64,000 nucleotides of DNA from Ostrinia nubilalis (taxonomy: Eukaryota > Arthropoda > Insecta > Lepidoptera > Crambidae), in NCBI RefSeq assembly GCF_963855985.1, contig NC_087112.1, forward strand, positions 622,501 through 686,500, written 5' to 3'. Positions within the stretch are counted from its first letter, which is position 1. Each line of letters starts with the position of its first letter. Made by a program: the position numbers and the translations under genes. The notes under the pieces were generated by a model. That model did no database searches and was not told the origin of the DNA. It saw only the letters and a program-made list of their open reading frames with translations. Positions 49,167 to 61,500 of this stretch are shown here, piece after piece.

Positions 49167-49552
49167 AGCGTATGTCTCTGTGGTGCTCTTATTTAATAAA
49201 GGATCGACTTAGGTCCGTATTTCCTTCGACATAGGGTTCATAATAGTAGCTTACACACCATTACCGTAACTGCCGATCATGTCCAAGCTATCTTCATCCT
49301 TATTCCTATAGACACAGGGTTCATTAATGTAGTTGCAATGCATCGCTTGTTCTAGTAAGTTCTAACTTGGGCTGTATGTCGCCTACATGCTATCTTTTAA
49401 TAAACGATCGCTAATACACTTAAGTTCTTATTTCCTTCGACATAGGGTTCATAATAGTAGCTTATACATCATTCCCAACTTCATTCATGTTCAAGCTAAC
49501 CTCATCCTTATTCCTATCGACACATGGTTCATTATTGTAGTTAATGACAGCT

Positions 49553-52500
49553 TTATACACCATTGCCATGAATCCCGGTCATATCCAAGCTATCTTCGTC
49601 CGAGACATCTAGATCCGTATTCCTATCGACACAAGGTTCATTGTTGTAGTTGCACTGCATGGCTTGCTCCAGTATCCGTTCCAATTTGGGCTGTATGTCA
49701 CCTAAGTGGGCCCTTTGGGAGGGCTCGGGGTGCCAGCAAGCCTCCATGACCTCCCAGCATTCGTCGGAGAAGTGAGGCAGGCGTTCTGGACGGAGGCCTG
49801 TATAAACAAAGATATACAAATTACTAATAGTCCTGTTAACCCCTCGTGATCAGCTAAAAGATGGTCCAAAAATACCCAGAAACAAACTGGGTCTCTACAT
49901 TTCACCCCACCGAAAGTTCAATGTCATAATCAATGGGGTAAAGAAGTTATAGACTGACAAAGTTTGTATGAAAATATCATGAGGTGCATGAAATTTTAAG
50001 TTTTATCAAACACAATAATAATAGTAGAAGTGATTAGTTACTGACAACTGCTTAGTCACTATTTTCTATGAAAAAAAAAAGCTACACAAACGTTTTTTTT
50101 TTACTTAATTGTATTTAATTAAGTCGAGGGCCTTGTCCCGTCATTAAATAATAATATAATATCCTTGGACATTTTTCACTGCGCCTCTAGTCCCAAACTA
50201 AGCAAAGCTTGTACTATGGGTACTAGACGACGGATATAAACATACTTAAATACTATACTATACATTAAAATTTGGGTTGAGTGATTCAAATGACCAATAT
50301 TTCATTATCTTTCATAATGAAGTCAGATAACAATACCTCTTTTGACCTTGCTCCAAAGCTGCTCCTTATTCTGGAACATCTCAAATGCCGAAGGTAGCTT
50401 GATGTTACCAGCGCACACGTACCTGAAAATAAACAAAACAACAATTTAAAGCAAATAACAAGATTTGTCAAGTCAAAGAAACCAGCATAAGAAAAGACAA
50501 ATAAGAAATATAACAGAAAAAAATACAAAGAAAAAATATAAATTAATAGAAAAAAATAAAACTAAACAAAAATATTCCAATTTCAACATAAACGAAAAAC
50601 AAATAATATAAAAATAAATGTTTCCGCCCGGGATCGAACCGGGGGCCTTCTGCGTGTTAGGCAGATGTGATAACCGCTACACCACGGAAACTTGATAGCT
50701 AGTGACGAAAATATCAATCGTTATTTTTATTACGTGAAACGTGAAAGGAACTTTGGTGATTTGAAGATTAGGCAGGTTTGATATGAATACACAATTTTAC
50801 TGACATTTACTATTTATTCATGGTTTATTTTATCACCCGGACAATCCTATTATCGGGAGAGGTGCCATATTCCGTCCTACAGGTAACTCTTGTTAGTTCA
50901 GCCAGCTGCACTCTAGCCGTTTTGTGTCCGACTGTCTCACAGCACCCCTAAAGAGTCGTCAGTCATTGTGGTAAGTAGTGCAACTGTCTTACCAAAGAAA
51001 CCTGCCTTAAAAAGCCGCTCTGAAATTTACAAATTTCTCCCCACAGCGCTATGAAGACAAAACCTGTTCTGTCGTCGGCAAGTGTCTCCCCATCACAGCG
51101 CCCTGATGACATCAGCTATCTAGTCTCCCACGAGGCTCACCTGAACAGCATGCTGAAGGCATCAGCTTCCTCTGTCGTCTCTAGGCTGCTCTATGCCTTG
51201 CGGGGAAAGTGTCTCGCCATCGCACTGCTAACGTCATTAGCTCTATAATCTACCACTAGAGGCTCACCAGAACAGCACCCCGAAGGCGTAGACATCAACA
51301 GCCGCGTCATATCCACCAGCCAGCAGTTCAGTTCAATAAATTATTCTTTCTTTCTTTCTTTCTACTCTGTGCCCTGCGGGGCAGGTGTCTCGCCATTGCA
51401 GCGCCCTGATGACGTCAGCTGCTTTACAGTCTACCACAAGAAGCTCACCAGCAAGGGGAAGGCAGCAGTTACTATGTCGTCTTTAGGCTGCTTTATGCCC
51501 CGCGGGGCAAGTGTTTCCTCATCGCAGCGCTCTAATGACGTCAGCTGCTCTACAGTCTACTTCAAGTACTCACCAGAACAGCACCCCGAAGGCGTAGACA
51601 TCGACAGCCGCGTCATATCCACCAGCCAGCAGTTCAGGCGCCATGTGTACTGGTGTTCCCACCACGGAGCCCGACATCAGAGCCTCGGCCGCGCAGAAGC
51701 CCAGGTCTGACAGCGAGGCTCTGTTCCACTAGTCTAGGAGGACGAGACTGCTGCGTAACTACTGTTAGAAGCAAGTGTCTTACCAGAATAGTAGTTTAAA
51801 GGCAGCAGCTACTCTGTCGTCTATGCAGCAAGTGTCTTTTAGCACATCATACCGAAGACAACAACTGCGCTGTGCCCTGCGGGGCAAATGACTTACCAGA
51901 ACAGCAGCTGCTTTATGATATATGGCAAGTGTCTTACCAGAACAGCATCCTAGTGACGTCAGCTCACAGGCAAGTGTCTTACCAGAGCAGCGCCCAAAGA
52001 CAGTAGCTGTTCTGTGCCCTGCGGGTCAAGTGTCTTATCAGAACAGCAGCTAAAGACAGTAGTAGCTCTGTTGTTTCAACGCTGCTCTATGCGTTGAGGA
52101 GCAAGTGTTTTTTCAACACAGTACCCTGAAGACTTCAGTTGATCTGTAGTTAATCTATAGGGAAGGTGTCTCACCAGAAAACAAAAGCTGCTCTATGATC
52201 TGTCGTCTACAAATGTCTCTCCACATTGCACTGATTAGGTCAGCTGTATACCACTCACGCCGAAATCAGTAGTTGCTCTGTCGTCTCTTCGCTGTGACTT
52301 GCGGGGCAAGTGTCTTTCGCTCGCCATCACAGCGCTCTAATGACGTCAGCACCTCTACAGCTTCAAGCACTTACCAGAACAACACCCCGAAGGCGTAGAC
52401 ATCAACAGCGGCGTCATATCCTCCAGCCAGCAGTTCAGGCGCCATGTGTACTGGTGTTCCCACCACGGAGCCCGACATCAGAGCCTCGGCCGCGCAGAAG

Positions 52501-55500
52501 CCCAGGTCAGACAGCGAGGCGCGGTTAGACTCGTAGAGGCAAGTGTCTTACCAGAACAGCAGGTCAAAGGTAGCAGCTGCTCTGTCGTCTATGCAGCAAG
52601 TGTCTTTCAATACATCATGAAGACAGCAGCTGTTCTGTGCCCTGCGGGGCAAGTATCTTACCAGAATTGTAGCCCAAAGACAGCGGCTGCTTTGTAATCT
52701 ATAGGGCAAGGCAAGTATCTCATCAGAACAGCACCCTGAAGATAGCAACTGCTGTATCATGTATAAAGTAACAGCATCCTGGTGACGTCAGCTGCTCTGT
52801 GCCTTGCGCGGCATGTGTCTCGCCTTGATGACGTCAGCTACTCTAGTCTACCACAAGAGGCTCGCCGGAACAGCACCTTTTCTGTCGCCTGTACGCGAGT
52901 GTCTCACAAGAAGGTAGCAGCTGCTTTGTCCCCTGTATTTGCTCTATAGTCTACCACCAGCATCTATAAGGGACTCACCAGAACAGCACCCCGAAGGCGT
53001 AGACATCAACAGCGGCGTCATATCCTCCAGCCAGCAGTTCAGGCGCCATGTGTACTGGTGTTCCCACCACCGACCCCGACATCAGAGCCTCGGCCGCGCA
53101 GAAGCCCAGGTCTGACAGCGAGGCGCGGTTCGACTCGTCTAGGAGGACGAGACTGCTGGGTAACTGCATCGTCTGTCGTCTATGTAGCAAGTGTCGTTTA
53201 GTAAATCATCCCGAAGATAGCAGCTGATTTGTTCCCTGCGGGGCAAGTATCTAACTATCACAGCTCCCTGGATGATGCTAGTTGCTTTGTGTTCTGTGTG
53301 GCAAGTGTCCAGCAGATCACCCTGATGATGTCAAACACTCTAGCATCTGTGAAAGTATTTCACCAGAACAGTGCCTGGAGAGATCAGCGGCTGTGTATTG
53401 GGGCAAGTAGCTTAAGAGCATAGGACGCTCATGACGTCAGCTGCTCTTTTGTGCCCTGCTAGGCCAGTGACTTTCCAGAAGAGCGCCCGAAGACGCCAGC
53501 TATTCGGTGCAACAGACGCAAGTAACGTCACCTGTGTAGCACTCACCAGAACAGCACCCCGAAGGCGTAGACATCAACAGCGGCATCATATCCACCAGCC
53601 AGCAGTTCAGGCGCCATGTGTACTGGTGTGCCCACCACCGACCCCGACATCAGAGCCTCGGCCGCGCAGAAGCCCAGGTCTGACAGCGAGGCGCGGTTCG
53701 ACTCGTCTAGGAGGACGAGACTGCTGCTATCAGCTGCTAGAGGCAGGAGATCGAAAACTGCTGCTCCCAGCTGATAGAGGCAAGTGTCTTACCAGAACAG
53801 AAGCTCAAAGGCAGCAGCTGCTTTGTCATTTATGCAGAAAGTGTCTTTCAATACATTATGAAGACAGCAGCTGCTCTGTGCCCTGCGGGGCAAGTGACTT
53901 ACCAGAACAGCAGCTGCTTTATGATATATGGCAAGTGTCTCAGCAGAACAGCATTCTGGTGACGTCAGCTGCCGTATACCCTGCGGGGCGTGTGTCTTAT
54001 CAGAACATCAGCCGTAGCTCTGTCGTTTCAACGCTGCTCTGTTATTGGGGAACAAGCATTTCACTGTCACAGTATCCTGAAGACCTCAGTAGATCTGTGG
54101 TCTGTGGGGCGTCTCACCAAAAGGTAGCAGGTGCTCTGTCGTCTGTAAATGTCTACAGCGCCCTGATTACGTCGGCTGTGTGAACCGGCCCCAGAACAGC
54201 ACGCCGAAATCAGCAGTTGCTCTGTCGCCACTCTGCTGCTCTTTGCCTTGCAAAGCACTCTAATGACGTCAGTTGCTCGTTATCAAGCACTCACCAGAAC
54301 AGCACCCCGAAGGCGTAGACATCAACAGCCGCGTCATATCCACCAGCCAGCAGTTCAGGCGCCATGTGTACTGGTGTTCCCACCACCGACCCTGACATCA
54401 GAGCCTCGGCCGCGCAGAAGCCCAGGTCGGACAGCGAGGCTCTGTTAGACTCGTCTAGAAGGACATTCTTCATCTTGATGTCCCGGTGGACGAGACCGAA
54501 GGAATGGAGGTAGCGGATGCCTGGAAATGCGAATATTACAAATTGAGTGTTAGCATTTTTCAGAGCCTTGCTATTCAAAACATGGGATGACACCAAGCAA
54601 GATTATTCCTAGCACTTCTTTTATTTCTACACTACACAGCCAGGATCTACAATTTAATTGCCAATAAAACCCAAATAATTAAGCTCCTAGAGGACAGCTG
54701 CTTTTCTTGAAGCTGAAAATGAATTAAAGAATATGCTAGTTCGAAATAAATGTATGTTCAAAGTATGCTTGTATATGTATAGGAGGATTTGAAAGTGTAC
54801 ATAAATAGGGGGAATATACATAGGTACGTGCGAAATACAAATAGGGAAGATCGAAGTACATATAGGGGGAGTTAGAAGAACATAATAGGCAAAGTACGAA
54901 GTACATTATCGGAGTTCGAAGTACATACAGAGAAGTTCAAAAATCATGAACAAATTTTAGTAAAGCGAAGTACCTTCAACAATATCGCAGCTGATCCTCA
55001 TCCGGCAGGCGAGGCTCAGGCCCGCTCGCACGGCTGAGTGCAGGTCGCGGACCTTCCGCTCCGAGACCAGAAGCACGCTGGGCCCGGCGCCGCTGTGGCG
55101 CTGGACCACCGACCCGTATAGACGGACGATGCGCGGGTGAGCCGGGATGCTCCTGGAATGATACGGGAATTATGACCTTCTATAGGCAATGTAAGTATCA
55201 GATGCACGATGCGCGGGTATGCAATAATACTCTTGGGAGAAGTCCTCACGAACCCAATCATCATTAGGTCATTACGATCCAATTTGGATCTTGATATTTA
55301 GTCCCCATCCAGTAATACACTGCAGGAGCACAACCCTCTTCAATTTACCAAAGGCAAGAAGAATTACCAGTGGCCAGTGTAGCCAAGATCTACTGGTTGA
55401 CCGCCAATAAAAACCTAACCAATGAAGGCAAGTTTGTTCCGGGGAAAGTTAAACTTAAACTAAAGCAACGAAATTAATCAGAAGGAGGAGTTCGAAGTCA

Positions 55501-58500
55501 AGGTTCAACTTCTTTCCAGTGCAAAGCGGATGAGAGATGACAAACAAAGGTTAAGTAACCTTTATGTATAGATTATACATTCATTCGAAGCAGCTGATTG
55601 CGCCTCACCTTGTACACAGGTGAGGCTAATTTATTTTCTTCTACAGAAGAACTCCATTGCCAGCCCCTGATAGTACCTTTCATCCGCCGGCAGCACCCCT
55701 TTCTTGAGATGTATAATTCAAATTGAAATTGTTTATTTGTAAACAGTTTTTGTTTGCCTTTTGCGCGTCGCTTCCAGCCTCTTCTGTCCTAGTCTTGTCT
55801 CTGAACCTATACTAGTTCTCACCTGGTGTAGATGAACTCCATGGCCAGCTCATGGTAATGCCTCTCATCGGCCGGCAGCATCCCTTTTTTGACATGACTG
55901 TATAGTCAATAGTTTTTGTTTGACTTTTTCCTCTTTTCCTGCCTCTGCTGCTTCTGTCTTAGCCTTGTCTGTGAGCCTACGTTAAAGCCCTCACCTGGTG
56001 TAGAAAACTTATGCTAACGTCCTCAGTCCTCACCTGGTGTAGAAGAACTCCATGGCCAACTCATGGTAATGCCTCTCATCGGCCGGCAGCATGACATGAT
56101 AGTCAATGGTTTTTGTTTGACTTTTTCCTCTTTTCCTGCCTCAGCTGCTTCTGTCCTAGTCTTGTCTCTGAACCTATACTAGCCCTCACCTGGTGTAGAA
56201 GAACTCCATGGCCAGCTCATGGTAATGCTTCTCATTCTCCAGCAACACCCCTTTCTTGACTATACATTCAAAATTTGTTTGACTTTTGCGCGTCGCTTCT
56301 AGCCTCTGCTGCTTCTGTCCTAGCCTTGTCTCTGAACTTATGCTAACGTCCTCAGCCCTCACCTGGTGTAGAAGAACTCCATGGCCAGCTCGTGGTAGTG
56401 CCTCTCATCGGCCGGCAGCGTCCCTTTCTTGACATGTAAAGTCAATGGTTTTTGTTTGACTTTTTCCTCTTTTCCTGCCTCTGCTGCTTCTGTCCTAGCC
56501 TTGTCTCTGAACTTATGCTAACGTCCTCAGCCCTCACCTGGTGTAGAAGAACTCCATGGCCAGCTCGTGGTAGTGCCTCTCATCCACCGGCAGCACTCCT
56601 TTCTGACATGTATAGTCAAAAACCAGTTTTTTTTTATTTGACCCCGCTGCTTCTGTCGGTGCCTTGTCTTTGGACCTTTACATATTCTGAAGTCTCGTCC
56701 TTCACTAACGTCGATGCTTCGCCTGTGAACCTGTGCTCCTCACCTGGTGTAGAAGAACTCCATGGCCAGCTCGTGGTAGTGCCTCTCATCGGCCGGCAGC
56801 GTCCCTTTCTTGACATGTATAGTCAATGGTTTTTGTTTGACTTTTTCCTCTTTTCCTGCCTTTGCTGCTTCTGTCCTAGCCTTGTCTCTGAACTTATGCT
56901 AACGTCCTCAGTCCTCACCTGGTGTAGAAGAACTCCATGGCCAGCTCATGGTAATGCCTCTCATCGGCCGGCAGCGTCCCTTTCTTGACATTTGTAGTAA
57001 AAAAACAGTTTTTGTTTCTTTTTAATTTGACTTTTACGCGTCTTTTCCAGCCTCTGCTGCTTCTGCCCTAGCCTTGTCTGTGAACCTATGCTAACGTCCT
57101 CAGTCCTCACCTGGTGTAGACTTCATGGCCAGCTCATGAACCTATACTAGTCCTCAGCTCCTCACCTGGTGTAGAAGAACTCCATGGCCAGCTCGTGGTA
57201 GTGCCGCTCGTCGGCCGGCAGCACGGACTTGACGGCGGCGGGGCTGCGCCCGCCCCAGCCGCCGCGGACCGCGTAAACCACGCCGTACTGCCCGCGCCCT
57301 GGGGAGTTGTAAACAATGTTAATGGATAAGGCGTTGGTCCTATTAAACGATATACAGGGTGGAAACGATAAGTCATCTCACTCGATTATTGCTAAACTTT
57401 ACAAGATATCCAAAAACTGATTACTGATCCTGAAAGTGCCTCACAAGCTCTTTCAAACGGTATCAGTAATAGCTTACAGAATTAACTGGATCTATCCGAA
57501 AATTCAATGTTTTCAGCCTACATACTAAATGTTTGCCAGCCGCACAATATTAGAAGTGTAATTTTTTTTATTAAATAATAAACTCTTAAAGTGAACTTGT
57601 TGTGCATTATTATTAAAAAAAATCACGGAAAACATTGGTTTTAGTCTTTACTTCGCTATAATATTATCAAAACATGAGTGCCATGACTGTGGCAGTACTA
57701 AATGTATGGAAACTGAAAACATTGAATTTTCGGATAGATCCCGTTTATTTTGTAACTTATTTTTGGTACCGTTGGATAGAGCTCGTTAAGCACTTTCAGG
57801 ATCAGCAACCAATTTTTGGATATCTTGTATAGTTTAGAAATAATCGAGTGAGATCACTTATCGTTTCCACCCTGTATAGATCGTTTCATCCACGAAGCGT
57901 TACTGAATACGGGACTATTCCCACCTCTCGTTCCCACCGCTACAAGTCCTGTGTAGCCAGGATCTACAACTGGACCGCCAATAAAATCCCAACCAATAAA
58001 AGTCAAGTTTACTGAATACTGCATAGCACAGTTACTCCAAAAAACGTTATCCGAAGTTTCTAATGCTATGCTATCCTTCTCACGCGAAGCGAAATGCGGA
58101 GACGGTGACGTCGGTGACAGAAACGGACGCCCGTGTGTGTATATCACGCTTTACAATAAATACACATATAAAAAAAACCGACTCCAAAAAACATACACTA
58201 AAAAGTAGAAAAATAATTACTAATTATAGCCCGACCAGGAACATAAAAACCCTCGCCATGTTGCGGAAAACGAATGGTACTAATTTCTTTTAATGGCAAC
58301 AGTAACTGAAAACTTCATCGACTTGTCACCTTGCATGTCAGTCTATTGCTGTCAAAGTGTAAACAAACTTTATTTTAAATGTGTGCAATTGATTTTGTGA
58401 ATTAAATTGCTAAAATCTTTTTAAAGTCGTGAAAGAAAAGTGGTTCACAATGTGTTAAAGTATTTGTCGAAGAGAAATACTAAGGGTTCGGACAATATTT

Positions 58501-61500
58501 TCATTTAATAATGTTTCCGACAAAGGTTGTCAAATTGACTGACATGTTTATCGTATAGTACAGTCCACTATGAAAATTAGCTGTGGTTTGTTTCAACTAC
58601 CTATTTTAAAGTTTTTTGTCACTTTCTAAGTGTTGAATTTTATGGAATTGGGAAAGAAGTACCGAGTTTGATGCGTTCATGAGCAGACATTGTAGTTGAA
58701 TATTCAAGTTCTGAATTTGATTATTGATGAATAATAAAATAAATCCTACTAGCTCGATTGATGGTTTCATTTAATTTATTTAAACCAGGTTACCTATAAT
58801 AATATTTTTTCGTTAATTTATGAAAATATCAAATTAGCCCGTAATCCTGAATCCTGATACATAAATTTATCCTATTAATTTAACACAGGTACGACTGTAC
58901 TCAGTGTTGCACTATCAAATGCAATTGAGGCGCCTCTATGCCAGGGTTTTTATGTTCCTGGTCAGGCTATACTTATTTATTAGGACGAATTAATATTTAT
59001 GTATACCATGATTGATACTTCTGGAGTCGGTGCCAAGATTATGAAACGTGTGAAGTTTGCCTGCACCGACTCCAAAAGTATCAATCATGGTATACATAAA
59101 TATTAATTCGTCCTAATAAATAAGTAATTAGTAATTATTTTTCTACTTTTTAGTGTATGTTTTTTGGAGTCGGTTTTATTTTTTTTTATAAAAATTAACT
59201 TATTTCTTGCTTTTTAGTTAACTAATTATTACCTTGGTGTTACCACTGAAGGTAGGCAGTATATTCTTCATGTCAAGTGTAAAATAATATTCCCTACAAA
59301 ATACAGGTTACCATATCGGCAACCTAAAAACACCTTAAACCGTCAGCCTACCTTAAAAACATGAAAGAATACAACTGTTGGGCTATTTGTACCTATAATA
59401 TTTAAAGAATTATCCTCCAACTCCTAAGCGTTAAGGAGTTGTATCTACCATGACCAGTTCATCGTGATGAGATGATGGCTATCTGATGCAAACACTTGAA
59501 TAACTTTAGAAACTATACTTATCTATAAAATTAAAAGAATTATCCTCCAACTCCTAAGCATTAAAGAGTTTTACTTTCTATCATCAGCTCATGAATTTGA
59601 GATGATGATTTCCAGGAGCAAATACTTGAATAACTTAAGAAAATGTTTGAAAAACGATATAAGTGTCTATAAAATTTGAGGGTTGCAGTCGATTTCCCTA
59701 GGATCCCATCATCAGATCCTGACTTGGTGACAATGGGACCACCTCAGAAGTGTACCCTATCGAACAAAAAAAGAATTTTGAAAATCGGTCCACAATTGAC
59801 GGAGTAATCGGTGAACATACATAGAAAAAAAAAAACATACATACAGTCGAACATATAACCTCCTCCTTTTTTGAAGTCGGTTAATGATTATATGAGCCAA
59901 TACCGCGTGCGTGAACAAATCTACATGACACTAAGAGCACCCGAAGTTATCAAAAGATTTGTGTATTTTTTACATGACAACCCTGTCTCTTATTAACACA
60001 CTATGTATTTCCTCACATTTAAATCTAAAGTTACTGAACCTTCATGCATAAACGTAAGTCTACATACCAATTTCTCTTCCCAACTCCGGAGTCCCGTACA
60101 TGAGCAAATCACACATTGATGTGCTCTCGAGACATAACCGCGCAAAGGACGGAGCGTATCTGAAATGGCAGCAACACAAATACTATATCAATGTTATTTC
60201 ATGTAACTACCCTAAAATATTAAAAGACAAAGTAAAAAAAATACTTTATTTTGCATATTTAAATAGTAATTACAAATCGCTAAATATTGAGGAAAAAAAA
60301 TAAAAATAAGACTAAAAAATACAGTTTTGCTCTTAAAAACAAATACAATTTATGTTTCTACCTTTAAAAACATTTAAAGTTGATTTTTTTTAAGCAGAAC
60401 AAGGCAAATATATTTGCATTATTAAATAGTCCAGTAGAATTAGCTTTTAAATCGGAAATAATTCCTACAAAAGATTTTATTGTTTTAATGGCTTCATTGG
60501 TTGCCCATTAAGACTCTCCTAAGTTTTCGACTTCGACGGAGTTGTGCTTAAGTGGTGGGGGCCCCCGAAAGAGGCATTTTTTCGGTTTTCCGGTTATACC
60601 GCGTAAAGAACTTACCCTATCAAAAAGTGGACTTCATGACGGTTGAAGGGCACTTAATCCTGCATTGAATAAGACCAAATTCATATGTTTTGGACAAACC
60701 GTTCTCGCGCTAAAGTTCGGCAAAGTAGAAAATATACGTATAATTAATGACCCTCTCCACGTCCAATGGTTTGTTACCCACAGGCTTCCAAGTCTTGAAA
60801 AGGGCCACCTCAACCAGTGTAACCCTATCAAGGCTCACGAGCTTGATGCGCTTATCCTTGTTCGTCCCAGCCGTTCCTTAACTGCGGTTGCTGCACCTCT
60901 TCCTGGCACTCACCTGAACAACTCTGTGTTACCTACTGTGGCTGCCCCTCTTCCTTGTATCCTCCTGCATGACTACGTTGCCTAGCCGTACGCCTGGTCT
61001 AAGGTTCGACGCCAAAAATCAATAACAACAAGTTCATATTAAAACGCTGAAGAGTTTTTTGTTTGTTTGTTTGAACGCGCTAATCTTAAGAATTACTAGT
61101 TTGATTGAAATCATTATTTTTGTGTTGAAAAGCTCGTACATTGAGGAAGGCTATAGAATATATATGTTACAGGAAATGTATGAAATCCGTCATTGTATAC
61201 AATTCCTAGGAATTGTGTATTATTCCTAAAATCACCCGGAAATGTGTGATGTAAATTATATTAGACACATTTCCTAGGAAATTTACACATTTCCTAAACA
61301 GCAATCGGAAATGTAATATAAGATTTCAATTAATACGCGTGGACATGCGGTGCGAGGGGAGGTTTGACATCCGATTACGAGGGGTCTCTATCGAATCGCC
61401 AAATTTTTTGTACGCCTAATTGTCTATGGCACACAAATTGTTAACCTTAAAAACTTTTTACACAAAATTATTTTTATTACGCAACTTTTTTTTCTTCAAA

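Larger units (their letters stand above)
47840..49552 (-). repeat. Degenerate tandem copies of the DSTYK terminal exon (3' part)
   Basis: At least six decayed copies of the segment encoding [17 protein letters not shown] through MTGIHGNGV and stop lie beyond the true stop codon. They are marked by the GTTGCACTGCAT core near 48018, 48380, 48594, 48786, 48999 and 49332. Between them are a second diverged half-unit (CCTTCGACATAGGGTTCAT) and AATAAAGGATCGC spacers. None has the 5' part of the exon ([18 protein letters not shown]) or an acceptor. Confidence 0.9.

Noticed and set aside
51262..53760. Mutually exclusive alternative kinase exons
   Set aside because: The copies lack an in-phase acceptor and the catalytic loop, and the one at 51570 has an in-frame stop, so they cannot substitute for the true exon.
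53431..54183. 250-codon plus-strand frame
   Set aside because: Antisense through the truncated DSTYK exon array; the exon remnants on the minus strand explain the GC content and the open frame.
56452..56988. 178-codon plus-strand frame with internal repeats
   Set aside because: Antisense to tandem copies of the DSTYK glycine-loop exon end and intron.
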